DNA from: Saccharofermentans sp.
GTDB taxonomy: Bacteria > Bacillota > Clostridia > Saccharofermentanales > Saccharofermentanaceae
Length of the DNA: 42,788 nt
Reading direction: 5' to 3'
NCBI GenBank assembly: GCA_016292145.1
Contig: JAEFBA010000013.1
Coordinates: forward strand, 1-42,788
Shown: in pieces, positions 25,157 through 33,398 of the stretch
How positions within the stretch are numbered: position 1 is the first letter of the stretch
Layout of the letters: every line of letters begins with the position of its first letter
Position numbers and translations under genes: made by a program
Notes under the pieces: model-generated
Told to the model about the DNA's origin: nothing
What the model saw: the letters and a program-made list of their open reading frames with translations, nothing else
The model's database searches: none

Positions 25157-26263
25157 TTGTCTGAGAGAAGAAAGCGCAGAGAGAACGTTATTACGGCACT
25201 TCTTATTGCAGGAATGTGCATAATAGTCGCCGGCACCATTATTTTCGCTGCCAAGTACTTAAAAGACAGCGGTTCACAGGTCAGCGTTACGTCTTCAACG
25301 GATGTAACCTTGTATCTGGATTCGGTTCAGTCTGAGATAACCGCTCTGGGCTCGACAGCCGGTACGCCGGAAAGCACAACTGAAGGTACAACCGGAAGCA
25401 CAACGGCAAGTTCATCTGAGAGCACTTCAGAGAGCACCTCAGCAAGCTCTGCTGAGAGTAAGGCAGAAACTCCGACAGGAACACCTGCAGTGACGGCAGC
25501 ACCTTCTCCCGCTGCATCGGATGAGCAGGAGACTTCATCTGAAGAGACAACCGGGGAAGAGATCTCTTTCGCGTTCTCGTCAGAGCCTGACCAGCTTACG
25601 AGCATTGCAGATCTCAGCGCCGGAACGCTCCTGAGCGAGGCGCAGATCGATAAGAACAATCTCTCGCAGTACTTTACCGCCGTTACTATTGAAGAGGGTG
25701 ACAGCGTATATAAAAGGATCAACGGCAAGTCCTACCAGAAGAATAATGACATCAAGTTAAGTGACCTAAGGTATCTTAAGATGCTCCACAGGAATTTCAA
25801 TAATGATATTCAGGTCGGCGAAATGATAGTAAATAAAAGCGTTGCAAACGAAGTCCTCGGTATCTTCAAGCAGCTTTTCTCTGACGGTTATCAGATCTAT
25901 TCCATGTATCTGATCGATAATTTCTGGGAAAAGAATGCCGGTACCGCTGACTGGAATTCGATCGAAGCAAATAACACCTCATGCTTCTGCTACCGTGCCG
26001 CTACAGGCGGAAGCAAGCTCTCAAAGCATGCTTTGGGCAGGGCAATAGACATCAATCCCATGCAGAATCCTTATGTTACATACAAAGACGGCAAGCCGCA
26101 GTATTCACACAGCAATGCCGCTGATTACGTAAGCAACAGGTCATCTAAGAAGGCGCACGTCATTACGACATCTGACAAGGCCTACAAGCTCTTTACCAAG
26201 AAGGGCTGGTCATGGGGCGGAAACTGGTCGAGCCCTAAGGATTACCAGCATTTTCAGAAATAA
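25157..26263 (+). CDS. Membrane-anchored M15-family (VanY/CwlK-like) peptidase
   Basis: The protein has a short basic N-terminus, one membrane helix (about 12-35) and no cleavage site, so it should be a type II membrane protein with its enzyme outside. A Ser/Thr/Glu/Ala-rich spacer (about 50-150) probably crosses the wall. The C-terminal ~180 residues carry the M15 zinc motifs: SKHALGRAIDINP (His and Asp ligands) and DYQHFQK (final His), with YISRSS-like loop residues replaced by YVSNRSSKKAH. Family members cleave L-Ala-D-Glu or D-Ala-D-Ala peptides in peptidoglycan. Two TTG codons are candidates; GAGGAG is 8 bases before TTG 25157, which I chose (368 residues), over TTG 25151. No ATG fits. 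Confidence 0.85.
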   Translation: MSERRKRRENVITALLIAGMCIIVAGTIIFAAKYLKDSGSQVSVTSSTDVTLYLDSVQSEITALGSTAGTPESTTEGTTGSTTASSSESTSESTSASSAESKAETPTGTPAVTAAPSPAASDEQETSSEETTGEEISFAFSSEPDQLTSIADLSAGTLLSEAQIDKNNLSQYFTAVTIEEGDSVYKRINGKSYQKNNDIKLSDLRYLKMLHRNFNNDIQVGEMIVNKSVANEVLGIFKQLFSDGYQIYSMYLIDNFWEKNAGTADWNSIEANNTSCFCYRAATGGSKLSKHALGRAIDINPMQNPYVTYKDGKPQYSHSNAADYVSNRSSKKAHVITTSDKAYKLFTKKGWSWGGNWSSPKDYQHFQK

Positions 26264-26279
26264 GGCAAATGAAAGACAT

Positions 26280-26308
26280 TTGACTATCTGATTTTCACTT
26301 GATAATAT
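26280..26308 (+). promoter_or_regulatory. Promoter giving a predicted leaderless DeoR transcript
   Basis: TTGACT (26280-26285), a 17-base spacer and TAATAT (26303-26308). Transcription should start about 7 bases after the -10 box, at 26315, which is the A of the DeoR ATG. No Shine-Dalgarno site exists between the -10 box and the ATG. Confidence 0.75.
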
Positions 26309-26314
26309 CTTTGC

Positions 26315-27091
26315 ATGAATAATCCTGACAGAAGAAAACAGATTTTGGACATCCTTGAGGCTGAGGGCGAGATCAATACGACCGTTCTCTCGTCAAGGCT
26401 TGGCGTTACCGGCGCCACGATAAGAACGGACATCAGAGCTCTCGAGAGAGAGGGCGCGATCGTCAGATTCCACGGCGGAATCAAGCTTCCTCACAAGATG
26501 TCTTCTTACAGCGGCGAGAACTATATGGTCAGAGCCGTTACCCACGTCGATCTCAAGAATGCCATCGGTGCAAAGGCCGCAAGCCTTGTTGCAAACGGAA
26601 ATACCATTTTCATGGATGCGAGCTCCACGACCTTTCATATGATTCCTTACCTCAAGAAGGCAAAGGACGTTACTGTAATAACCAACGGAATCCATACGGC
26701 CATGGAGCTTCAGAGGAATTCCAACTTCAAGTCGATCATAATCCTTGGCGGCATGTTAAGGCCGCATTCGGGTGCGATCGAGGGACTTTCATCCAAGGAA
26801 ATGATAGGCAGACTTTCAGCTGAGTTTTATTTCGTGTCCGGGAACGGCTTTTCTGCGGATGCCGGACTTTCAGGTGATAATTTCTTCGAGCTTGAGCTCA
26901 AGAGGCTTTGTGCCGACAGGGCAAAGAAGATCGTTGCACTGATCGACTCCACCAAGCTCGGCGCCGATTCGGCTTCGTCATTTATCCCTGCCGACAGGAT
27001 CGATTATCTTGTTACGGATTCAGGCGCTTCGCCCGAGAGCGTTGCTTTGTGCCGTGCCAAGGGGATCGAAGTCCTCATCGCAGAAGTCTGA
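26315..27091 (+). CDS. DeoR-family transcriptional regulator
   Basis: The 258-residue protein has the DeoR layout. The N-terminal helix-turn-helix (about 5-58) reads RRKQILDILEAEGEINTTVLSSRLGVTGATIRTDIRALEREGAIVRFHGG. The C-terminal sugar-phosphate sensor domain has FMDASSTTFHMIPYL, VITNGIH and IILGG, then ELELKRLCADRAKKIVALIDSTKLG. DeoR proteins usually repress sugar catabolic genes and are relieved by a phosphorylated sugar. The next gene is a sialate-esterase-like protein with its own -10 box. The start codon follows the -10 box by six bases, so translation is probably leaderless. Confidence 0.92.
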   Translation: MNNPDRRKQILDILEAEGEINTTVLSSRLGVTGATIRTDIRALEREGAIVRFHGGIKLPHKMSSYSGENYMVRAVTHVDLKNAIGAKAASLVANGNTIFMDASSTTFHMIPYLKKAKDVTVITNGIHTAMELQRNSNFKSIIILGGMLRPHSGAIEGLSSKEMIGRLSAEFYFVSGNGFSADAGLSGDNFFELELKRLCADRAKKIVALIDSTKLGADSASSFIPADRIDYLVTDSGASPESVALCRAKGIEVLIAEV

Positions 27092-27188
27092 TTGCCTGAC
27101 CCCCGCCTAATATGCAAATTTCTTTTTATCTAATTTTTAATGTATAATACTCGGATGAGAATAATTTTACTTTTCCGAGGTTAAGTAG

Positions 27189-29444
27189 ATGCAGATAAAT
27201 CCGATAATTTTGCCCAGCTGGCTCATGAGCAAGTGCGTTTTCCAGCAGGGAGTAGAGCATAAGATCGAAGGCATTGCGGCTCCCTCTGCGACCGTTACGC
27301 TCGAGATCGTCAAGGACCCTACTGATGGCAGGAAGGTCAGTAAGCTCGATACCGATTACGGTGTCATCTTAAGCCGCGAGGCTACGACCAACGCCAAGGG
27401 CCGCTTCAGTTTTACGATCCCGCCTTATAAGGCTTCTTCAGACGCTTACACGTTCACGTTTAAGTGCCTTACTGACCAGACCACACTTACGGACATGCGC
27501 TGCGGCGACGTGTGGGTGTTCTTAGGTTCCGACTTCCTCTCGATCCCTATGAAGGAAGCTAATGCCACAAAGGCTCCTCTGAAGCGCAAGGTCATGAACT
27601 ACCTGAGATTCTTCATGCCTTCCCGTTCAGGCCTCGAAAAGGGTGAGGAGATCTATCCTTACGAAGACAAGACGCACTATAAGAATGCCGAGTGGATCAA
27701 GGTTACCGATACGGCAAAGCTTGCAGAGGTCTCATCCTCAGCATTTGCCTTCGCATACCGCTTGAGTGACCAGATCTCATATCCTGTCGGCATCGTTGAT
27801 CTCTCATATAACGATTCGACGATCCTTAACTGGATCGCGCCTTTCGCTTTGGACAGAGTTGAAGCGCTTAAGGATGTCGTCAAGAAGGCAGGCCTCTATC
27901 TCGATGAAGAAGCATATCAGAAGCTCTTGAGGATCGACGAGAAAAAGAAGAAGGCCGAAGAGCTCAAGGAAGAATACAAGGAGACCATTGAGTCAGGCGA
28001 TATCGATATCTCCATGCAGGATGAGATCAAGAGACTGGAAGGCCAGGATCCTGATGACATCAAGCCTCTTGATATCGACTTCCCGACAACGGGCGACAGT
28101 ACTCTTAACGAGACAAAGGGCCACAAGGAGAATATCTCATTCTCTTCTGCAAGCCAGCTTGACTTCGGCATGATCCAGGAGAAGAAGGACGACGATAAGC
28201 TCAGCAGGGCTGACATGAGGAAGTTCATAAAGCTCAAGTACAGAATGTCCATCCTCTACAGGACAAAGCTCGTTCCTCTGAAGAACCTTGCAGTACGAGG
28301 TTTTTGCTTCTCGCCTGATAAGGGTGAGCTCATGTTCGAGAGATACGATCTCTTCCTCATGGGACTTCTTACGACGCTCGCTGATGTTTTCGAGCCCAAG
28401 GAAGTATACGATGAGACGGTAATGCCTTCGATCCTTTTCGTAACGATGCATCCTAATGATGTTGACTTCGACAATCCTTACAGCGTGCTCGAGTTCAATG
28501 AGAACTTTACGGCATTTACGAAGATGCTCAGCATGCCTTCCGGAATCGTAAGCATGCATGACATGCTCCTTCCTGATAAGACGATAAGCTTCATTCTCGG
28601 CATGCGTCTTGCGACGATCGCTCTCGGAACGCACTTCTCGCCTAAGATGAGCAAGTCTTCACCTGAGCCTAATGATATCGAGATCGCAGGAAATAAGCGC
28701 ATCATCAAGTTCAGCAATCTGAATTCCGGCCTCAACAGCCAGGATGCTTCAGGCGAGATCACGGGATTTGCCGTAGCTGGCGAAGACCGTATCTTCTATC
28801 CCGCGCACGCAAAGAGCCTTTACGGCATGTGCGTTATGGTCTGGAGAGACGATATCGAAGAGCCGCAGTCCATTACTTACGGCTTTACACCGTTCCCTCA
28901 TGACGCAACGCTCAAGAACGGTGAGGATCTTCCTATCCTGCCTTTCAGATTCGACAGGGATCCTGCATATTTCGCACCTGACTTGAGCTTCACACACTGC
29001 GACAAGCTGGAGTTCGTAGGCAAGAGAACACCCGAATCCGATTTTGAGAATCTTGAGATCTACAGAACGTTCAAGGGCAAGGGAATCATATCCCAGGATA
29101 ATATCCACAAGCTTACCGGAAGCGCATCTTTGAGGATCCGTTATGAGACAGACAAGTCACTTTACGGCTTCGAACCCTGCCTCGAATACGCTTCGCTTTT
29201 CTCGCCCATCGAGATCTACGGAAGGACGAGGATCCAGCTGTCGATCTTTAATCCTGACCAGAAGAAGAAAAAGCTTATCGTTGAAGACTTCGGCGAAGCC
29301 GAGATCCGTCAGCAGCTTACCTGGCAGACGATCACTCTGGATTATTCCGAGGACGGACCCATCAGACTTAACAGCCTGAGAATATACATTGAGGACAAAG
29401 ACCGTAACGGCGAGATCTATATCGACGCTATTAACTTTATCTAA
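27189..29444 (+). CDS. Sialate O-acetylesterase-like protein lacking catalytic motifs (pseudoenzyme)
   Basis: The 751-residue protein follows the SASA 9-O-acetylesterase plan: ILPSWLMSKCVFQQG (8-21), an Ig-like domain with AKGRFSFTIPP, GDVWVFLGSDFLSIPM (106-121), YPVGIVDLSYNDSTILNW (198-215), PLKNLAVRGFCF (363-374), and GFAVAGEDRIFYPAHAKSL with LPILPFRFD. But the nucleophile motif GQSNM is GSDFL (Ser replaced by Asp115), WYQGESN is CFSPDKGE, and the IHP histidine is Asp463. A Lys/Glu-rich insert lies at about 245-345 and a beta-sandwich resembling a carbohydrate-binding domain at 610-751. There is no signal peptide. TATAAT lies at 27143; GAGG before the ATG is in a weak CTCGG/CCGAG hairpin. 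It may bind a glycan rather than cut it. Confidence 0.7.
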   Translation: MQINPIILPSWLMSKCVFQQGVEHKIEGIAAPSATVTLEIVKDPTDGRKVSKLDTDYGVILSREATTNAKGRFSFTIPPYKASSDAYTFTFKCLTDQTTLTDMRCGDVWVFLGSDFLSIPMKEANATKAPLKRKVMNYLRFFMPSRSGLEKGEEIYPYEDKTHYKNAEWIKVTDTAKLAEVSSSAFAFAYRLSDQISYPVGIVDLSYNDSTILNWIAPFALDRVEALKDVVKKAGLYLDEEAYQKLLRIDEKKKKAEELKEEYKETIESGDIDISMQDEIKRLEGQDPDDIKPLDIDFPTTGDSTLNETKGHKENISFSSASQLDFGMIQEKKDDDKLSRADMRKFIKLKYRMSILYRTKLVPLKNLAVRGFCFSPDKGELMFERYDLFLMGLLTTLADVFEPKEVYDETVMPSILFVTMHPNDVDFDNPYSVLEFNENFTAFTKMLSMPSGIVSMHDMLLPDKTISFILGMRLATIALGTHFSPKMSKSSPEPNDIEIAGNKRIIKFSNLNSGLNSQDASGEITGFAVAGEDRIFYPAHAKSLYGMCVMVWRDDIEEPQSITYGFTPFPHDATLKNGEDLPILPFRFDRDPAYFAPDLSFTHCDKLEFVGKRTPESDFENLEIYRTFKGKGIISQDNIHKLTGSASLRIRYETDKSLYGFEPCLEYASLFSPIEIYGRTRIQLSIFNPDQKKKKLIVEDFGEAEIRQQLTWQTITLDYSEDGPIRLNSLRIYIEDKDRNGEIYIDAINFI

Positions 29445-29459
29445 AGAGAGGAGCCCTAC

Positions 29460-30455
29460 ATGGCAAACAAGCTTTTATCCGCTATTGAAGACGACGTTTT
29501 CTTATCAGAAGGATCGGTGCCGATAGTCATAGAAGGCCTCGAGCATTCCTACGATAAGGAAGACTTCCTGCCTGAAGAGAGCATGCATAATTCTCATGAA
29601 CTGCTCTGTCTTCGCGAAGGCAAGATAGAAGCAGTGATCGGCGGTGAGACCATCCAGCTCACCAAGGGTTCTGTAGTCGTTATAAGACCTCTCGTAAGAC
29701 ATAAGCTCATGATCAAGAGCGAGAAGGCCGATATGCTCAATCTCTATTTCGGCTTCGTTCACGATACATCGGATCTTAAGCTTACCAAGGAATCAGGCAG
29801 CAATTCCGTCAACAAGGAAGCCAAGAACAAGAATGCGGGCCCCAGTGTCAATATTCCGGGCTCGCTCGCGAAAATAACACTCGAGAGCTTTTTGAAGTTT
29901 GCAGATCTCGGTATTACTGAAGATAACGAGATGATCAGGCTTCCGTTCTTTGTCATCAAGGGACATGAGAAGAAAGAGATCAACGAGCTTGCAGAAAGGA
30001 TCGTAACCGAGCATTCGGACAACCGTTACGCAAAGGACCTCATGGTCCATACGCTTACGGTAGAGCTCATGATAATCCTTTCGAGAGCATTAAGAAGCGA
30101 ATGGGAAGAGAGCTTAAGCGTTAAGAACGGCAAGGCCAAAGAGCTCGTTGCCATCGCAAAGCAGTATATGGATGAGAACTTCGATCAGGGCATTACCGTA
30201 TCGGAGGCTGCATCTTATGTTTACTTGAGCCAGGGTTATTTCACCCGCGCTTTCAGGGATGAGACCGGCATAAGCCCGATGAACTATCTCATGAAGAAGA
30301 GGATAGAGAAGTCATGCAAACTCCTGCAGAATAACGAGATCAAGGTCTCCGCGATATCACTGCAGTCAGGATTCTCTTCACCCCAGAGGTTCAATGTCGC
30401 ATTCAGAAAGCAGATGGGCATGACACCCATGGAATACCGCAAAAAGTATCTGTAA
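29460..30455 (+). CDS. AraC-family transcriptional regulator with cupin sensor domain
   Basis: The 331-residue protein has an N-terminal cupin fold (about 40-130, HELLCLREGKIEAVIGGETIQLTKGSVVVIRP), a helical linker, and a C-terminal double helix-turn-helix (about 225-331) with DQGITVSEAASYVYLSQGYFTRAFRDETGISPMNYL and the signature VSAISLQSGFSSPQRFNVAFRKQMGMTPMEYRKKY. This is the usual pattern of regulators of sugar use or cell-surface genes. It lies 15 bases after the SASA-like gene with GAGAGGAG between, so the two are probably one transcript. Seventeen bases later folE begins, so folate genes may share the message. Confidence 0.92.
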   Translation: MANKLLSAIEDDVFLSEGSVPIVIEGLEHSYDKEDFLPEESMHNSHELLCLREGKIEAVIGGETIQLTKGSVVVIRPLVRHKLMIKSEKADMLNLYFGFVHDTSDLKLTKESGSNSVNKEAKNKNAGPSVNIPGSLAKITLESFLKFADLGITEDNEMIRLPFFVIKGHEKKEINELAERIVTEHSDNRYAKDLMVHTLTVELMIILSRALRSEWEESLSVKNGKAKELVAIAKQYMDENFDQGITVSEAASYVYLSQGYFTRAFRDETGISPMNYLMKKRIEKSCKLLQNNEIKVSAISLQSGFSSPQRFNVAFRKQMGMTPMEYRKKYL

Positions 30456-30472
30456 GAACGAAGGAGAGATAA

Positions 30473-31096
30473 ATGTACGATTACGCAAATGACAATTCGA
30501 TCCCTGAGGAGAGCCGTCAGAATATGGATCTCCCGAAGATCGAGAATGCCGTAAGAGATATCTTGGAAGCGATCGGTGAAGATCCGGACAGAGAAGGCCT
30601 TCTTGAGACACCCCAGAGGGTTGCAAGAATGTATGCTGAAGTATTCGCAGGACTTCACAGGGACATCAACAAGGACATCAAGACCTTCCATGGAGAGGGC
30701 AACGACGAGATGATCCTTATAGGCGATATCCCGTTCTATTCGATGTGCGAGCATCACCTTCTTCCTTTCCACGGAAAGGCTCATGTCGTATATATCCCTA
30801 AGGACGGCAAGATCTTCGGCCTTTCTAAGGTCGCAAGGATCGTCGATACATTATCCAGAAAGCCCCAGCTTCAGGAGAAGCTCACATCCGAGATCGCTGA
30901 CGCAATCGAGAAGGCCGTAGATGCAAGATCAGTATGCGTTGTTCTTGAAGCTGAGCACCTCTGCATGACCATGAGGGGCATCAGAAAGCCCGGTTCAAAG
31001 ACAGTCACTTCCGCTATGAGAGGCGGATGCAGATCCGACATCAGGACCAGAAACGAAGCTCTCGCACTCATCAACAGACAGCGTGCGGGAATCTAA
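30473..31096 (+). CDS. folE: GTP cyclohydrolase I
   Basis: The 207-residue enzyme converts GTP to 7,8-dihydroneopterin triphosphate, the first step of folate synthesis. The zinc ligands are seen as Cys92 and His95 in [20 protein letters not shown] and Cys164 in [15 protein letters not shown], with [10 protein letters not shown] and [20 protein letters not shown] as further family blocks. The length is standard for the type IA enzyme. It is first of folE-folP-folBK, packed tightly. GAAGGAGAG precedes the ATG. The genes for pABA supply, FolC and FolA are not in the window. Confidence 0.96.
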   Translation: MYDYANDNSIPEESRQNMDLPKIENAVRDILEAIGEDPDREGLLETPQRVARMYAEVFAGLHRDINKDIKTFHGEGNDEMILIGDIPFYSMCEHHLLPFHGKAHVVYIPKDGKIFGLSKVARIVDTLSRKPQLQEKLTSEIADAIEKAVDARSVCVVLEAEHLCMTMRGIRKPGSKTVTSAMRGGCRSDIRTRNEALALINRQRAGI

Positions 31097-31110
31097 AAGA
31101 GAGAAGCGGA

Positions 31111-31989
31111 ATGAATTCAACTGACGGAAGATTCACAGGAATATACAAGTGCGGCAGCAGGACGCTTGAGTTCGGCAAGAAGACGCTCATCATGGGTATC
31201 TTAAACCTTACACCGGATTCTTTCTCCGACGGAGGCAGATATACCGACGTTGATGCTGCCGTTGACCAGTGCGCAAGGATGATCCGTGAAGGCGCTGACT
31301 GCATCGACATCGGTGCCGAGGCAACAGGACCCAACGCGGTTCCTGTCACGGCAGAAGAAGAGATGGAAAGGCTTATTCCTTCTTTGGAAGCAATCAGGAG
31401 CCGCTTTGACACTCCGCTCTCCGTAGATACTTTCAAGTCAGTTACGGCAGCTGCAGCTATAACCGCAGGCGCCGACATAATCAATGACATCACAGGTTTT
31501 CTTGGAGATCCCGACATGGCTAAGACCGTCGGTGACAACGGCACCGGATGCATCCTGATGTTTAACGCCAGGACTAAGGGAGATCCGTTCCCTTATACCG
31601 AGACGATAAGCAGCAGAGCCGTAAGAGAGCTTACCGAGAGCATTGAGATCGCAAGGAAAGCCGGCATCGCCGACAACATGATAATGACTGATCCCGGAAT
31701 CGGCTTCGGCACGACAAGGATCCAGGATGCTGAGCTCAGCGCTTCATTATTCTCTTTGGGCATGCAGGGAAAGCACCCTGTTCTTTATGCCGCATCAAGG
31801 AAAAGATATGCAAGGCTCTTTGCAGGCGGTGATGCGGCGGACGAAGCCCAGCTCGATTATGCCACCGCGGGCCTTTCGTTCATGGCCGCATCGGTCGGCG
31901 CTTCAATGGTAAGGGTCCATAATGTCGCAGCTACGAGGATGGCTCTGAAGAGCTTTGATGAGTCATTCTACGCATTTGCGAATTTGTGA
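31111..31989 (+). CDS. folP: Dihydropteroate synthase
   Basis: The 292-residue TIM-barrel enzyme joins pABA to dihydropterin pyrophosphate. Conserved parts: LIMGILNLTPDSFSDGG, LSVDTFKS, ADIINDITGF, MTDPGIGFG, AASRKRY and MVRVHNV (the R-x-H pair, Arg268 and His270). Unusual is mobile loop 1: the family motif GGESTRPG is GAEATGPN (69-76), so the loop Arg is Gly73, while the Thr is kept; the MH of the LMHMR-like strand is MF. The catalytic pterin residues Asp, Asn, Asp and Lys are all present, so it is probably active but divergent. The start ATG is 14 bases after the folE stop. Confidence 0.88.
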   Translation: MNSTDGRFTGIYKCGSRTLEFGKKTLIMGILNLTPDSFSDGGRYTDVDAAVDQCARMIREGADCIDIGAEATGPNAVPVTAEEEMERLIPSLEAIRSRFDTPLSVDTFKSVTAAAAITAGADIINDITGFLGDPDMAKTVGDNGTGCILMFNARTKGDPFPYTETISSRAVRELTESIEIARKAGIADNMIMTDPGIGFGTTRIQDAELSASLFSLGMQGKHPVLYAASRKRYARLFAGGDAADEAQLDYATAGLSFMAASVGASMVRVHNVAATRMALKSFDESFYAFANL

Positions 31990-32002
31990 AAGGATAACTG
32001 AT

Positions 32003-32815
32003 TTGGATAAGATAACGCTCTCGAGAATGGAATTTGAAGGACATACCGGCTGTTTTGATTTCGAAAAGAAAGACGGCCAGAAGTTCATCATATCACTGGA
32101 CATCTTCATGGACAGGATCAGGGGCTGCTATACCGATGACTTAGCAGATACTGCCGACTATTCAAAGATCTATGAAGCCTGCAAGGAGATCGTTACTTCT
32201 GATAAGGGCGATCTTATCGAGCATCTTGCACAGAAGATCGCCGACGGAGTCCTTAAGACTGACAGCCGCATAGAGAAGGTCGTTGTTACCGTATCGAAGC
32301 CCGAAGCACCCGTAAAGGGCATTTTCGAGACGATGGAAGTGACCATCGAAAGGAATAAAAAAGAGTTCGTCATCCTGTCTTTGGGAAGCAATTTAGGCAA
32401 CCGCGAGGAGAATATCCTTGCAGCAGAAGAGGCTTTGAAGGCTCTTCCCGGAGTCGAAGGCTTCAGGCAGGCTTCGATCTACGAGACAGAACCTGTAGGT
32501 CTTGAGGAACAGCCGTATTTCCTTAATACATGCGTAGGATTTTACACGGATATCGGTCCTTTCGAGCTCCTTGATAAGATCCACGTGATCGAGAATGACC
32601 TGTTAAGGAAAAGGGATGTCCACTGGGGACCCAGAACGATAGATATAGACATCATCTTCTACGGGGACAAGGTAATAATGAAGCCTGAACTGACTATCCC
32701 GCATCCCAGGTGGTATCTCAGGTCATTTGTTACGGTCCCCTTAAGAGAACTTAAGGATGTGGGACAGGATCACCCTGACGATAAAGAAGTGTCCCTTTAT
32801 CGGAAGCGCGGATAA
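32003..32815 (+). CDS. folBK: Fused dihydroneopterin aldolase / HPPK (FolB-FolK)
   Basis: A 270-residue bifunctional enzyme. Residues 1-118 are FolB: MDKITLSRMEFEGHTGCFDFE, the catalytic Lys99 in SKPEAPV and LIEHLAQKIAD. Residues 122-270 are FolK: VILSLGSNLGNREENI, NTCVGFYT, the metal-binding HWGPRTIDIDIIFY with Asp214 and Asp216, and IPHPRWYLRSFVTVPL. The protein carries out the aldolase step and the pyrophosphokinase step that feeds FolP. The start is TTG 32003: AGGA lies 8 bases upstream and it yields the canonical FolB start. It is 13 bases after folP. Confidence 0.93.
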   Translation: MDKITLSRMEFEGHTGCFDFEKKDGQKFIISLDIFMDRIRGCYTDDLADTADYSKIYEACKEIVTSDKGDLIEHLAQKIADGVLKTDSRIEKVVVTVSKPEAPVKGIFETMEVTIERNKKEFVILSLGSNLGNREENILAAEEALKALPGVEGFRQASIYETEPVGLEEQPYFLNTCVGFYTDIGPFELLDKIHVIENDLLRKRDVHWGPRTIDIDIIFYGDKVIMKPELTIPHPRWYLRSFVTVPLRELKDVGQDHPDDKEVSLYRKRG

Positions 32816-32844
32816 TTGAGTTATCAGGTATCAAAGTTTATAAT
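32816..32844 (+). promoter_or_regulatory. Promoter of the Asn-rich protein/tmk/holB/ricT operon
   Basis: TTGAGT (32816-32821), a 17-base spacer and a perfect TATAAT (32839-32844), beginning immediately after the folBK stop. Confidence 0.8.
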
Positions 32845-32877
32845 TAGGCACGTCATTTACGAAAGATGGAGGAATTT

Positions 32878-33396
32878 ATGTCAGAAAACAATTCGGGCGC
32901 ATTCGTACCGCAGTCAGACAACAGAGGCGGCGACCAGAACAGAGAAAAGCGCCAGAAATTCGACCCTGCTAAGCAGGACGGCCGCAGAAACAACTACAAC
33001 CGTAACCGCAGAAGAAGGAATAACGGTCCCAGACAGGGCGGATATGACAAGAAAGGCGATAACGCTGAGATCCAGGCTGAGGGCAAGGGCCAGAACCAGA
33101 ATCAGAACCAGGGTCAGAATCAGAACCGCGAGCGTAATTCCGACAGACAGAATAACCGCGATAAGAACAACAATAACAGGTTCAATAAGCGCGAACAGAA
33201 CCAGGGCTCTGAGAAGAGACAGCAGTTCAACGGTGAGCGCAAACCCAAGAATAAGCGTTCAAGAGAATTAGACGCTGAGGTCGCCAAGAACGTCAAGAAG
33301 GTTGAGACCATCGAAGATATCAGAAGCGATAATGCCAGAATAACCAAGGAGATCTATCTTGAGATCGCGTCGCTCAAGAATATTAATCTCAACTGA
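32878..33396 (+). CDS. Asn/Gln/Arg-rich disordered protein, probable nucleic-acid binder
   Basis: The 172-residue protein is of low complexity up to about residue 120: alternating Asn, Gln, Arg, Lys and Gly, with clusters such as YNRNRRRRNN, QNQNQNQGQNQNR and KNNNNRFNKREQN. The last ~45 residues (LDAEVAKNVKKVETIEDIRSDNARITKEIYLEIASLKNI) are predicted helical and resemble a small interaction module. It is strongly basic. The likely role is RNA or DNA binding or condensation, judged from composition only. GGAGG sits 5 bases before ATG 32878; an ATG 12 bases upstream overlaps that ribosome site. The gene shares a promoter with tmk, which starts 2 bases after its stop. Confidence 0.75.
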   Translation: MSENNSGAFVPQSDNRGGDQNREKRQKFDPAKQDGRRNNYNRNRRRRNNGPRQGGYDKKGDNAEIQAEGKGQNQNQNQGQNQNRERNSDRQNNRDKNNNNRFNKREQNQGSEKRQQFNGERKPKNKRSRELDAEVAKNVKKVETIEDIRSDNARITKEIYLEIASLKNINLN

Positions 33397-33398
33397 TT

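Noticed and set aside
32816..33271. Thr/Arg-rich plus-strand frame overlapping the Asn-rich gene
   Set aside because: It overlaps the well-started Asn-rich gene in another frame, begins without a ribosome site and has only the composition shadow of that gene.
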